Positions 1 to 6,281 of a stretch of 41,853 nucleotides of DNA are shown here, piece by piece. The notes beneath the pieces were generated by a model that ran no database searches, had not been told where the DNA came from, and worked only from the letters and a program-made list of their open reading frames with translations. The number at the start of each line of letters is the position of its first letter. Positions within the stretch are counted from its first letter, which is position 1. The DNA lies in IMG/VR virus record IMGVR_UViG_3300033143_006071, positions 1 through 41,853 of that record; one strand, 5' to 3'. Source of the stretch: a virus. The translations under genes were made by a program, and so were the position numbers.

Positions 1-117
1 AAAAAGAAATGGGAAGAGCAGAATAATAAGTTTAATGATCACAATAACAAGGTTACTCGCATGGCTACTAGGGAAGAATTAGGTAAGGCTCTCGACAGGA
101 GTGTACTTAATGATTAG
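1..117 (+). CDS. Small early protein, 5' end outside the window
   Basis: An open frame enters at base 1 and stops at TAG 115-117, giving 38 readable residues that are very polar and rich in Asn, Lys and Glu. The only internal ATG is at base 61 ([11 protein letters not shown]...), so the gene either begins before the window or is an 18-residue peptide. The stop overlaps the ATG of the next gene by 8 bases, which suggests translational coupling. No domain is recognisable. Confidence 0.45.
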   Translation, partial: KKKWEEQNNKFNDHNNKVTRMATREELGKALDRSVLND

Positions 118-301
118 AGGTAGGAAACAAAATTATTATAGGTCAGGGTCAAGGTCAGGATCAGAGTCACGGTCAAGGTCAAGGTCATGGTCAGTGTCAG
201 GGTCATGGTCAGGGTCAGCGCCATGGTCAGAGTCAGGGTCAAGGTCAGGGTCAGAGTCATGGTCAAGGTCATGGTCATGGTCAAGGTCATGGTCAAACTA
301 A
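110..301 (+). CDS. Ser-dipeptide repeat protein, copy 1
   Basis: 63 residues. The start is ATG 110, which overlaps the stop of the preceding frame. After the leader [10 protein letters not shown] the protein is almost entirely X-Ser dipeptides, with X = Arg, Gly, Trp or Glu, encoded by a GGTCAN hexamer array. A second gene at 600-749 starts with the same 31 bases, and the identity begins exactly at the ATG; that is the best argument for this frame. The frame reading GGT-CAN (Gly-Gln/Gly-His) is also open through the array to TAA 303-305 but has no standard start. Function is unknown; a low-complexity, partly basic peptide could bind nucleic acid, but that is a guess. Confidence 0.45.
   Translation: MIRGRKQNYYRSGSRSGSESRSRSRSWSVSGSWSGSAPWSESGSRSGSESWSRSWSWSRSWSN
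141..296 (+). repeat. GGTCAN hexamer array, 26 units
   Basis: Twenty-six direct hexamers. The TCA core is unchanged in all units but one, positions 1-2 are usually GG, and the last base is any of the four. The array lies inside a short open frame and can be read in more than one frame. It may be a protein-coding microsatellite, a set of DNA sites, or both. Confidence 0.9.
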
Positions 302-309
302 GTAAACAA

Positions 310-325
310 AAGGCACTTAAGCCTT
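310..325 (+). terminator. Short hairpin between early genes
   Basis: AAGGC-ACTTAA-GCCTT forms a perfect 5-bp stem just after the repeat gene and before the ribosome site of the next gene. There is no U-run, so it is more likely an mRNA processing or stability hairpin than a strong terminator. Confidence 0.35.
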
Positions 326-344
326 ACTAAGAGGAGAATATAAT

Positions 345-587
345 ATGAAGAAACTAGTAAATGTAATTGAAACAAATGAGATATTCTCATTAAATTATAT
401 CTATCATGGTAAGCTGGTAGGCGTTAATGATGAAAACATTCTATTAAAAGATCCTAAGATTGTATATGAGACAGGCAAGTTCTCAGATAAGGGATTTAAA
501 GACGCTCAAAGTTTAGAGTGCGATGAGTTTTTTATCCAGAAAGGTACTATCGAATCATTCGGTATATTAGGTAAGAAGAATTCTTAA
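345..587 (+). CDS. Hypothetical early protein, 80 aa
   Basis: 80 residues starting at ATG 345 behind a clear GAGGAG ribosome site. The sequence alternates hydrophobic and polar stretches, as in a small mixed alpha/beta protein, with no signal peptide, membrane segment or known motif. It sits between the two hexamer-repeat genes. I do not recognise the family. Confidence 0.75.
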   Translation: MKKLVNVIETNEIFSLNYIYHGKLVGVNDENILLKDPKIVYETGKFSDKGFKDAQSLECDEFFIQKGTIESFGILGKKNS

Positions 588-599
588 TAGAGGTATCGG

Positions 600-749
600 A
601 TGATTAGAGGTAGGAAACAAAATTATTATAGGTCACGGTCAAGGTCAGGGTCAAGGTCAAGGTCATGGTCATGGTCAGGGTCAGATTCAGAGTCATGGTC
701 ATGGTCAAGGTCACGGTCAGAGTCATGGTCAAGGTCAGGGTCATACTAA
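600..749 (+). CDS. Ser-dipeptide repeat protein, copy 2
   Basis: 49 residues from ATG 600 to TAA 747-749, preceded by an AGAGG ribosome site. The first ten residues ([10 protein letters not shown]) are identical to those of the gene at 110, and the DNA is identical for 31 bases from the ATG. The rest is X-Ser dipeptides from a 19-unit hexamer array. The pair probably arose by recent duplication, with the arrays then changing in unit number. As in copy 1, the Gly-Gln/His frame is also open and ends in Thr-Lys-stop. Confidence 0.45.
   Translation: MIRGRKQNYYRSRSRSGSRSRSWSWSGSDSESWSWSRSRSESWSRSGSY
631..744 (+). repeat. GGTCAN hexamer array, 19 units
   Basis: Nineteen hexamers of the same type as at 141-296, with the same invariant TCA core and variable last base. 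They differ from copy 1 in unit number and in the order of variants. Confidence 0.9.
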
Positions 750-769
750 GTAACTTTAAGGAGAATAAT

Positions 770-958
770 ATGTTAAACATGGTAACAATTAACACCAGCG
801 AGTGTAATTTTAAAGACGAAGAGACTTTGAATAGTTTTAGATTAATGCAAGAGAGGCTAGAGTCTGCTATTGAGAAGAAAGATACGTTGGCAATCTCAGT
901 CCTAGTAGCTAGACTTGATGCAATGGGGTATAAGGTTATCTCTATGGAGGAGCACTGA
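770..958 (+). CDS. Hypothetical early protein, 62 aa
   Basis: 62 residues from ATG 770, which has an AAGGAG ribosome site at the correct distance. An upstream GTG in frame would start inside the hexamer array and is unlikely. The middle is a predicted helix rich in Glu, Leu and Lys; there is no known domain. Confidence 0.7.
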   Translation: MLNMVTINTSECNFKDEETLNSFRLMQERLESAIEKKDTLAISVLVARLDAMGYKVISMEEH

Positions 959-990
959 AGTGCGTGGGAAATATTAAAGGAGAGTATAAA

Positions 991-1236
991 ATGAAAAAAG
1001 AAATTGATGTTTGGATAGGGTATGATGGAGATACTGTTAAGGGAGGTAACTTTAATATAAAGGGTCCATATTCGGAACAGATGTGGAGGAACAGTATAAA
1101 AGCAAAACTAATTATAGAAATGCCTGAACCAAAAATAGAGGTCACGGAGTCGGTAGTTCGGGGTACAATGAAGCGGCTACTAGAGAACCATGGAGACATC
1201 GAAAAAGCGATTAAAGAACTTTTCGGGGAGGGGTAA
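991..1236 (+). CDS. Hypothetical early protein, 81 aa
   Basis: 81 residues. ATG 991 is chosen because AAAGGAGAG precedes it; a GTG at 964 in the same frame lacks a ribosome site. A beta-rich N-terminal half (residues 1-30) precedes a charged helical C-terminus. The stop TAA shares one base with the ATG of the next gene, so the two are probably coupled. Family not recognised. Confidence 0.75.
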   Translation: MKKEIDVWIGYDGDTVKGGNFNIKGPYSEQMWRNSIKAKLIIEMPEPKIEVTESVVRGTMKRLLENHGDIEKAIKELFGEG

Positions 1237-1925
1237 TGAAAATTACTAAAAAAGAAGATCATTATTTATTAAAGAACGATGAGGGGGAATATCACCTCTC
1301 TTTAGAGGAGTTTAATTCTTTAGGTGAAAAAAAGGCTATAGAATTAGCTCGAGAAGAAATTAAAAAGAAACTAGACTTTAGAATTTATCCTTATGCTACT
1401 ATAAATTTTAGTCAAGCCAGCAATCTAGGTTTCTGTGAATTTGGGATCGAAGATTTCTGCCAATCTCTTTCTTTGGACCTTGAAGATACATATTCCATAA
1501 AGGATCTTAATAAAGGATTAACTATAGGTATTCTTAAGAGATATACTACTGAGTGTCTTAAATTGTTTGGGAGTAATACTTTAAAATATTTAGGAGGTGT
1601 GAAAGAGGTTTTATCGGAGGATACTATTGATCTTGTTCTTCGGGAGGAATTTATACCTGAAAAAACCCTACATACATTAAGTGTCAAGTTTGCTAAATCC
1701 TCTCTACATTTATTTGAATCTCAATATCCAAAGGATAGAAGACCTAGAGAGGCTATTGAAGCTAAAGAGGCTTTCATTAAAGGAGATATAACAAAAGAAC
1801 AGTTAGTGGCAGCACGCTCAGCAGCATACTCAGCACACTCAGCAGCATACTCAGCAGCATACTCAGCAGACTCAGCAGCACGCTCAGCATACTCAGCAGA
1901 CTCAGATCACTACAACGCGCTTTAA
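1236..1925 (+). CDS. Immunity-like protein with Ala/Ser/Tyr repeat tail
   Basis: 229 residues. Residues about 105-190 contain segments resembling a family often labelled putative immunity protein in phages and bacteria: a helical stretch with FESQYPKDRRPREAIEA followed by an acidic/Lys segment. The last 40 residues are a degenerate repeat of Ala-Ala-Tyr-Ser-type units, encoded by a TCAGCA-rich microsatellite at 1810-1909. Such tails are common in this family and probably vary in length between isolates. The role in a phage is unknown; the family assignment is from memory of the motif and is moderate. It is coupled to the gene before it by a TAATG overlap. Confidence 0.6.
   Translation: MKITKKEDHYLLKNDEGEYHLSLEEFNSLGEKKAIELAREEIKKKLDFRIYPYATINFSQASNLGFCEFGIEDFCQSLSLDLEDTYSIKDLNKGLTIGILKRYTTECLKLFGSNTLKYLGGVKEVLSEDTIDLVLREEFIPEKTLHTLSVKFAKSSLHLFESQYPKDRRPREAIEAKEAFIKGDITKEQLVAARSAAYSAHSAAYSAAYSADSAARSAYSADSDHYNAL
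1810..1909 (+). repeat. TCAGCA-type coding microsatellite
   Basis: Imperfect tandem units of about 9-15 bases built on TCAGCAGCATAC and TCAGCAGAC, in frame with the preceding gene, encoding Ser-Ala-Ala-Tyr/His/Asp/Arg units. Serine is always TCA, as in the two hexamer arrays upstream. Confidence 0.85.
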
Positions 1926-1939
1926 GAGGATTACTATTG

Positions 1940-2122
1940 ATGTTGCTTATAAGTAGTTGTGGCACTACTACTAGAATAGTGGAACGAAAGGTTAAGACAA
2001 AACCAGCTAAAGAATTCTTTAAGAGGAAATCTGATAAGATTATGGCATGTGTTAATCACTTAATTAAAGTAGATGTTAAACCTTTAGAGGCTAAAGAGAT
2101 ATGTCTCGCTATTTATCAATGA
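1940..2122 (+). CDS. Small basic protein with lipobox-like start
   Basis: 60 residues from ATG 1940 (an in-frame TTG lies one codon earlier). The N-terminus MLLISSCGTTT ends in a lipobox-like Ile-Ser-Ser-Cys, but only six residues precede the Cys, too few for a normal lipoprotein signal. No usable start exists further upstream in this frame. The rest is basic and helical. It could be a degraded lipoprotein (outer-spanin-like) or a coincidence. The next gene's ATG 2119 overlaps its stop. Confidence 0.55.
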   Translation: MLLISSCGTTTRIVERKVKTKPAKEFFKRKSDKIMACVNHLIKVDVKPLEAKEICLAIYQ

Positions 2123-2451
2123 GGATAATATGTATAGGGTTTAGTGACTTCAACAAAGTCAAACCTATGTTAGATGGGTGTAAGTACACTGTAATGGAGC
2201 AAGGGCAGCAGGAATCTAGACCATTGGTTAAAAAGATTGCTATACATACTTATAAAAGACCGGGAAAAAAGTTAATTAAAAGATTTAAGAGCTCCCCTGA
2301 TATAGAATGTGTGCTTCTTATACCGGATTTAAGAAGGTTTAGCACATGTTTTTTTGTAAAATACCTTAGAAAAAAATCAGTAGTTATTACGTTTTATCCT
2401 GGTATAAGAGCTTACCGAAATATTAATAGATATAAGTACACAAAGGAGTAA
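2119..2451 (+). CDS. Hypothetical early protein, 110 aa
   Basis: 110 residues from ATG 2119, chosen for its ATGA overlap with the preceding stop; ATG 2101 would add six residues. The N-terminus (MRIICIGFSDF) looks like a first beta strand, and the protein is basic with a hydrophobic central strand (VLLIPDL). The pattern is like a small Rossmann-type or receiver-like fold, but no diagnostic residue is present. Confidence 0.65.
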   Translation: MRIICIGFSDFNKVKPMLDGCKYTVMEQGQQESRPLVKKIAIHTYKRPGKKLIKRFKSSPDIECVLLIPDLRRFSTCFFVKYLRKKSVVITFYPGIRAYRNINRYKYTKE

Positions 2452-2454
2452 TAT

Positions 2455-2724
2455 ATGAATGTAAACGATAACTATAGTCCAAACGTCGGAACGACGAGGG
2501 AACAAATAAATTCTTTTAAATCATTATTAAGTAAACTAAGTTACTGTAATGCTGCAGAGGGAAGTACTTATTTTAAAGAATCTCCATATCGTAAGGTAAT
2601 ACGGAAAAGGGTTATAGAGATAGGTAATATACTGTGCCAGGAAGGTATAGATGTAAATGATATAATGTCTAGTGGCAATTATCTTGTGTCATTAGATTTT
2701 AACATGGAGTGTCAAGGTGAGTAA
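2455..2724 (+). CDS. Hypothetical early protein, 89 aa
   Basis: 89 residues from ATG 2455 behind AAGGAG. Mostly helical and polar, with no recognisable domain. It overlaps the start of the PhaR-like gene by 8 bases and is therefore probably co-translated with it. Confidence 0.7.
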   Translation: MNVNDNYSPNVGTTREQINSFKSLLSKLSYCNAAEGSTYFKESPYRKVIRKRVIEIGNILCQEGIDVNDIMSSGNYLVSLDFNMECQGE

Positions 2725-2950
2725 TTCAACTATAAACGTAATTAAATATACCAATAGAAAATACTATAAGAGAGGGGACGGTTATTTCAACCTAAGAGAA
2801 TTAGCTGACTTTATAAAGAGTGGCATGGCTCTTGAAGTGGTGTCTAAGGATGGGGTGAGACTTACCCGTACTACACTAAAGGCTATAGTCAACCAACTAG
2901 ATTACAATGAGAAGGACTTATTAGATATGGTTAAGGCAGGGAAGCTATAA
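2717..2950 (+). CDS. PhaR-N-like DNA-binding regulator
   Basis: 77 residues from GTG 2717. Residues about 8-60 follow the pattern of the polyhydroxyalkanoate synthesis regulator DNA-binding domain (PHB_acc_N): a basic Lys-Tyr-x-Asn-Arg-Lys-Tyr-Tyr strand, then a Tyr-Phe-Asn-Leu-Arg-Glu-Leu helix, a Gly-x-x-Leu-x-Val-Val strand and a Leu-Thr-Arg-x-x-Leu helix. In bacteria PhaR represses granule-associated genes; it also carries a C-terminal region that is missing here. The phage version is essentially the bare DNA-binding domain, so it is probably a small transcription factor for phage or host genes. It is the last plus-strand gene before the opposed resolvase and the control region at 3.4-3.7 kb. 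Assignment is by pattern, not a profile search. Confidence 0.65.
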   Translation: MSNSTINVIKYTNRKYYKRGDGYFNLRELADFIKSGMALEVVSKDGVRLTRTTLKAIVNQLDYNEKDLLDMVKAGKL

Positions 2951-3083
2951 AGGTCATGTTAACTTATTATTAGGAACTGTTTGGATTTTCACTTTGATGT
3001 GATATTGATCATTTTGTGATACTCGCTTCTTCGAGAGGAGAGTCGTAATTAAGGCATCATCAAGATTTAAGTTAACATGACCT
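2951..3083. repeat. Perfect 16-bp inverted repeat in the resolvase 3' end
   Basis: AGGTCATGTTAACTTA at 2951-2966 recurs as its exact reverse complement at 3068-3083, enclosing 101 bases. One arm covers the convergent stop region of the PhaR-like and resolvase genes; the other lies inside the resolvase coding sequence. RNA from either strand could form a long hairpin. Confidence 0.8.
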
Positions 3084-3406
3084 CGGTCATTATACCTCTT
3101 ATCGAAGATTAAATCTAGGAAAAGTTTTTCGACGTTGCTGAGGTCCATTGAGTTACGAGATATTTTACCCGATTTAGTATAAAGCTTAGAATAAGGCATA
3201 TAAAAAGAAAGGTCAACAGTAAGGGAGTGAGTATTAAGATGATTAGAGACATACTTATGGAGCTTAGAGAACATCTTTTCATGTTTGATCAGCTGGTCCA
3301 GGATATTATCTCCCCAGGCTCTGCACTTTGTATTACGTTGCCTATTCTTATAGTACGCATTATTTACAGAAAAAGGAGGTGCACATATGGTGAACTCGAT
3401 GTCCAT
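2954..3406 (-). CDS. rusA: RusA-type Holliday junction resolvase
   Basis: 150 residues. It fits the RusA family: an N-terminal PPFSVNNAYYKN loop (residues 10-21), the acidic signature Asp88-Leu-Ser-Asn91 with Leu and Asp following (to about 98), and Asp116-Asp117 before a hydrophobic strand. The family are homodimeric, metal-dependent enzymes that cut four-way junctions in phage recombination or packaging. The start has AAGGAG upstream. It is the only minus-strand gene within the plus-strand early block, so it must have its own promoter or be read from elsewhere. Confidence 0.85.
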   Translation of the reverse strand: MDIEFTICAPPFSVNNAYYKNRQRNTKCRAWGDNILDQLIKHEKMFSKLHKYVSNHLNTHSLTVDLSFYMPYSKLYTKSGKISRNSMDLSNVEKLFLDLIFDKRYNDRGHVNLNLDDALITTLLSKKRVSQNDQYHIKVKIQTVPNNKLT

Positions 3407-3451
3407 AAAAAGAACTCCTTAGGTGAGGGCGAAATTAAATTCGCTATTAAG

Positions 3452-3553
3452 AGAACATGACCAGAGTATCTCTTTAGGATTAAAGTGCCTAAAGGCACAT
3501 AAGTTTGAAGAGGATTAATTAGTTGATTTGGAGTGACTTGAGGTCTTATTATA
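3452..3553 (+). promoter_or_regulatory. Duplicated ~100-bp control element, copy 1
   Basis: In order: AGAACATGACC (3452-3462), TTAGGATTA (3474-3482), hairpin GTGCC-TAAA-GGCAC (3485-3498) followed by ATAA, then an A/T-rich stretch and AGGTCTTATTATA (3541-3553). A second copy with the same blocks and spacings (within 1 base) lies on the minus strand at 37656-37756. Both precede operons. The hairpin lacks a U-run. It may combine a stop for upstream transcription with a start for the next operon. Confidence 0.7.
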
Positions 3554-3560
3554 CATAAGA
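3523..3560 (+). promoter_or_regulatory. Candidate promoter and operator for the primase operon
   Basis: TTGATT (3523-3528) and TATTAT (3547-3552) are 18 bases apart, a plausible sigma70 promoter. The -10 is inside a perfect dyad TCTTAT-TATAC-ATAAGA (3544-3560), a natural repressor site. About 80 AT-rich bases follow before the first small gene. Confidence 0.45.
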
Positions 3561-3638
3561 TTTAAAGGTTGTAAAGTAAATAATAAAAAAATATAATAAA
3601 ATTATAAAATATACTTTTATGGATAGGTGAGGTAAGTT

Positions 3639-3716
3639 ATGGGCAGATTATTTTTTAGGCAAGTTGCGATAATATTATTATTATTAGTATGGATAATAGG
3701 AGGGTTTAATGCATAA
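3639..3716 (+). CDS. 25-residue membrane peptide
   Basis: MGRLFFRQVAIIL... : ATG 3639 with GAGG upstream; the short basic head is followed by one hydrophobic segment of about 14 residues (IILLLLVWIIGG) and a stop at 3714-3716. The stop overlaps the primase ATG by 8 bases, the same arrangement used by real gene pairs here. It could be a coupled leader peptide for the primase or a small membrane effector. No homologue can be named. Confidence 0.5.
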   Translation: MGRLFFRQVAIILLLLVWIIGGFNA

Positions 3717-5832
3717 TTATAAGATTGAGTCAAGTAAGTATTTAGAGAATGGCTTATCAGTTATTCCAGATAAATATAAATCAAAACAACCTGCTATAAA
3801 GGCATGGTCAAAGTATAGCTATGAACACCCTTCAAAAGAAGAGGTAACCAGCTGGAATAATAGCTTTAATGAGTCTAACATAGCATTATGTTTAGGGGAA
3901 TCTAGTGGAGTTATTGCTTTAGATGTTGATACAATTGATCCTAAAGTAATGGCTATTATAGAACCTCTCCTACCTCCTAGTCCAGTTGAGAAGAAAGGTG
4001 CTAAAGGGTTTACTCGCTTTTATAAGTTTACAGGTGAAACTACTCAAATGCTGAAATATAACGGTGAAGTAGTATTGGAGATACTAAGCTCAAACAAGAA
4101 GACTACTCTTCCACCTAGTGTACACCCCAATGGTATGAAGTATGTGTGGACCTCAGAAAAGGTTCTAACAGATATAAACGCTTCAGAGCTGCCTATCCTA
4201 CCACCTATGCTAATTTCGCACTTAGAGAGCAAATTAAGGCTCCACATACCTGAATTAGTAGGAGTATCTAGAGGAAAGTTATTCTCTGGTAGGAATGACT
4301 CTCTTTCCTCGCTTTGTGGTAAGTTGATCCAGGAAGGTAAAAGTGTAGATGAGTGTACGAAAATCCTCGTACAAGAAGACATAAAGAATAATGATATACC
4401 TCTCTTTAGTGATCCTGAAGAAATGCAACATACTGAGCCCTTTACAAATGCTTTAATGTTTTATTCTAATCACTTAAGTAGTGTGAATAGTAAGAGATTT
4501 CGATCTAAAGAGGAGTATGAGACGCCTGTTACAGCGTCTGCTATTAACCATGAACATAAGGAGATAGTGGCTCAGGGAAAGTCACAAAAGGAGGTAAGCT
4601 CAAAAAAGTTAAAGAAGACAGAGTTGCCTTCTGCTCAAGGTGTAATGCAAACCGTTCAACAAAACATACTTGATAATAGTTTTATTAAACAGCCTGCTTT
4701 TGCTTTTAGTGCAAGTTTAATTTTAATGAGTACTTTAATTTCACGTAAGTTTACTTTTAAGGGAATGAGTTCCAACCTGTATGTTATCAATATAGCACCG
4801 TCAGGGTCGGGCAAGGATGCCCCTCAACAGAAACTTAAAGAGTACTTAATTGATATAAATGCAGATTCGTTATTAGGTGCAGGGGACTATGTGAGTGACG
4901 CCGCTCTTATGGACGGCTTAGAACAAAAGCCAGTGAGAATAGATATCATGGATGAAATCGGCGGCATTTTAAGGAGTATTACAAGTGGTAAAGCGGAATA
5001 TAACTCTAAAATGGCGGATGTGCTTGCGGAACTGTATACAAGCTCAAATACGATCTTCCTTGGAAGGGCAGTGGCAGATGGAGTCAAAGGAAGATGCTAT
5101 CGTCCTAACGTCAACATACTTGGATCCACAACACCAACCGGATTCATGGAAGGAATTTCTAGAAGAGCACTTGAAAAAGGACTTCTCGGAAGAATGTTGA
5201 TATTTGAAGGAGACTATGACCAGCCTGCTAAAAGAGTGCAGAAGTTTACTCACTTGGATAACAGAACTTTAAACAAATTGCGGTTTTTACATACATATCA
5301 GCCTGAAGAAAATAATGACATCATAGTTGCAGGGATACCCCAACTAGTGGAAGAGGTAAACGCGACCTCTAAAGCCGAGGAGAAATTAGATGAATACTTC
5401 ACTTTTTTTGACAGAATACGAACAACTAGTGATCACACTAATCCCCTTTTGCCTATTGTTGCTCGTTTATATCAACAAATGGTTAAAATAACCCTAATAC
5501 ATGCTGCATCCAGATGTGATATGTCAGCTCCTAGGGTCGATGTTATAGATGTTGAGTTTGGATATAAGACTATTCTTTATTATTATGAGAATATGAAGTC
5601 TATCCTAAAGAATTATATACATGATAGTCAAAATGGGCAGTTAAGAAGTAAGTTACTTAAGTTCATAAGAGAGAGGGAGGTCGCTACTAAAAGTAAGGTA
5701 ACACGCTTTCTTTCTGGCATGAATAAGAGACAGAGAGAGGATCTTATTACTGATTTAATTGATGGGGAATATATTGTGGTAGATGTACAGAACATTAATG
5801 GTAGAAACATGACTGTATACAGGTCTATCTAA
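3709..5832 (+). CDS. Primase-polymerase / helicase-like ATPase
   Basis: 707 residues. The N-terminal 230 residues resemble the bifunctional primase/polymerase (archaeo-eukaryotic Prim-Pol) domain: Gly15-Leu-Ser-Val-Ile-Pro start, Lys-x-Pro-x-x-x-x-Trp, and the metal-binding Asp72-Val-Asp74. From about 310 to 600 there is a DUF3987-like ATPase core with Walker A PSGSGKD (364-370) and Walker B Ile-Met-Asp-Glu near 415. The C-terminus (650-700) looks like a winged-helix. The probable role is priming and duplex opening at the phage origin, feeding the family A polymerase. It leads the replication operon. No separate helicase gene was seen, so this protein may supply that function. Confidence 0.8.
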   Translation: MHNYKIESSKYLENGLSVIPDKYKSKQPAIKAWSKYSYEHPSKEEVTSWNNSFNESNIALCLGESSGVIALDVDTIDPKVMAIIEPLLPPSPVEKKGAKGFTRFYKFTGETTQMLKYNGEVVLEILSSNKKTTLPPSVHPNGMKYVWTSEKVLTDINASELPILPPMLISHLESKLRLHIPELVGVSRGKLFSGRNDSLSSLCGKLIQEGKSVDECTKILVQEDIKNNDIPLFSDPEEMQHTEPFTNALMFYSNHLSSVNSKRFRSKEEYETPVTASAINHEHKEIVAQGKSQKEVSSKKLKKTELPSAQGVMQTVQQNILDNSFIKQPAFAFSASLILMSTLISRKFTFKGMSSNLYVINIAPSGSGKDAPQQKLKEYLIDINADSLLGAGDYVSDAALMDGLEQKPVRIDIMDEIGGILRSITSGKAEYNSKMADVLAELYTSSNTIFLGRAVADGVKGRCYRPNVNILGSTTPTGFMEGISRRALEKGLLGRMLIFEGDYDQPAKRVQKFTHLDNRTLNKLRFLHTYQPEENNDIIVAGIPQLVEEVNATSKAEEKLDEYFTFFDRIRTTSDHTNPLLPIVARLYQQMVKITLIHAASRCDMSAPRVDVIDVEFGYKTILYYYENMKSILKNYIHDSQNGQLRSKLLKFIREREVATKSKVTRFLSGMNKRQREDLITDLIDGEYIVVDVQNINGRNMTVYRSI

Positions 5833-5843
5833 GGAGGTGAAGT

Positions 5844-6281
5844 ATGGATAATTATTATTACTGTAATTGTAGAAAAGGATATGCTGAAGTAACAGAGACT
5901 AAAGAGGACAATATCTGTGTTCACTGTGGACACTACGCAGTAGCTACTAGAGAAAGCTGTAAGAAGCTACCACTGTATAACTACGTAGCTAAGCCTAGAA
6001 GGACCTCTAAGAAACATAGTATTACAGTATATAGAGCAAGTAATTTAGAGAAGGTAGGAGCACACTACATGGCTGTAGATGCAGAGAAGGAGTTAGGTCT
6101 AAAAAAAGGTCTTATTGCTAAATTTTTCTATGAAAAAAGACCTCATGTTAATGGGTATATTTTCGTAAAAGGATGGGACTCTCCTCTGAAGAGGGTGCAT
6201 TTTAATAGATTATTAAAAACATACAAGTATAGGAATGTTGTGTTAGATAAATTAACTGACTTAGGAGGAGTGAATGGATAA
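5844..6281 (+). CDS. Zinc-ribbon protein with NUMOD-like tail
   Basis: 145 residues. N-terminal Cys8-x-Cys10 and Cys-Val-His-Cys-Gly near 26-30 form a likely zinc ribbon. Residues about 75-115 (Ala-x-Asp-Ala-Glu-Lys-Glu-Leu-Gly-Leu ... Asn-Gly-Tyr-Ile-Phe) resemble the helix-turn-helix modules attached to homing endonucleases (NUMOD1 type). No nuclease motif is present, so it may be a DNA-binding remnant or a regulator. It follows the primase at 11 bases behind AAGGAGG. Confidence 0.6.
   Translation: MDNYYYCNCRKGYAEVTETKEDNICVHCGHYAVATRESCKKLPLYNYVAKPRRTSKKHSITVYRASNLEKVGAHYMAVDAEKELGLKKGLIAKFFYEKRPHVNGYIFVKGWDSPLKRVHFNRLLKTYKYRNVVLDKLTDLGGVNG

Noticed and set aside
114-296. Minus-strand frames across the hexamer arrays giving Met-Thr-Leu-Thr repeats (also at 604-795).
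   Set aside because: They are the reverse reading of a hexamer repeat, which stays open in every frame without a stop; no ribosome site or coupling supports them.
141-744. CRISPR-like array.
   Set aside because: Units are only six bases without spacers; these are simple tandem repeats.
3227-3460. 77-codon plus-strand frame opposite the RusA gene, with a GGGAG-like site.
   Set aside because: It lies wholly antisense to a gene with a clear catalytic signature and has no recognisable features of its own.
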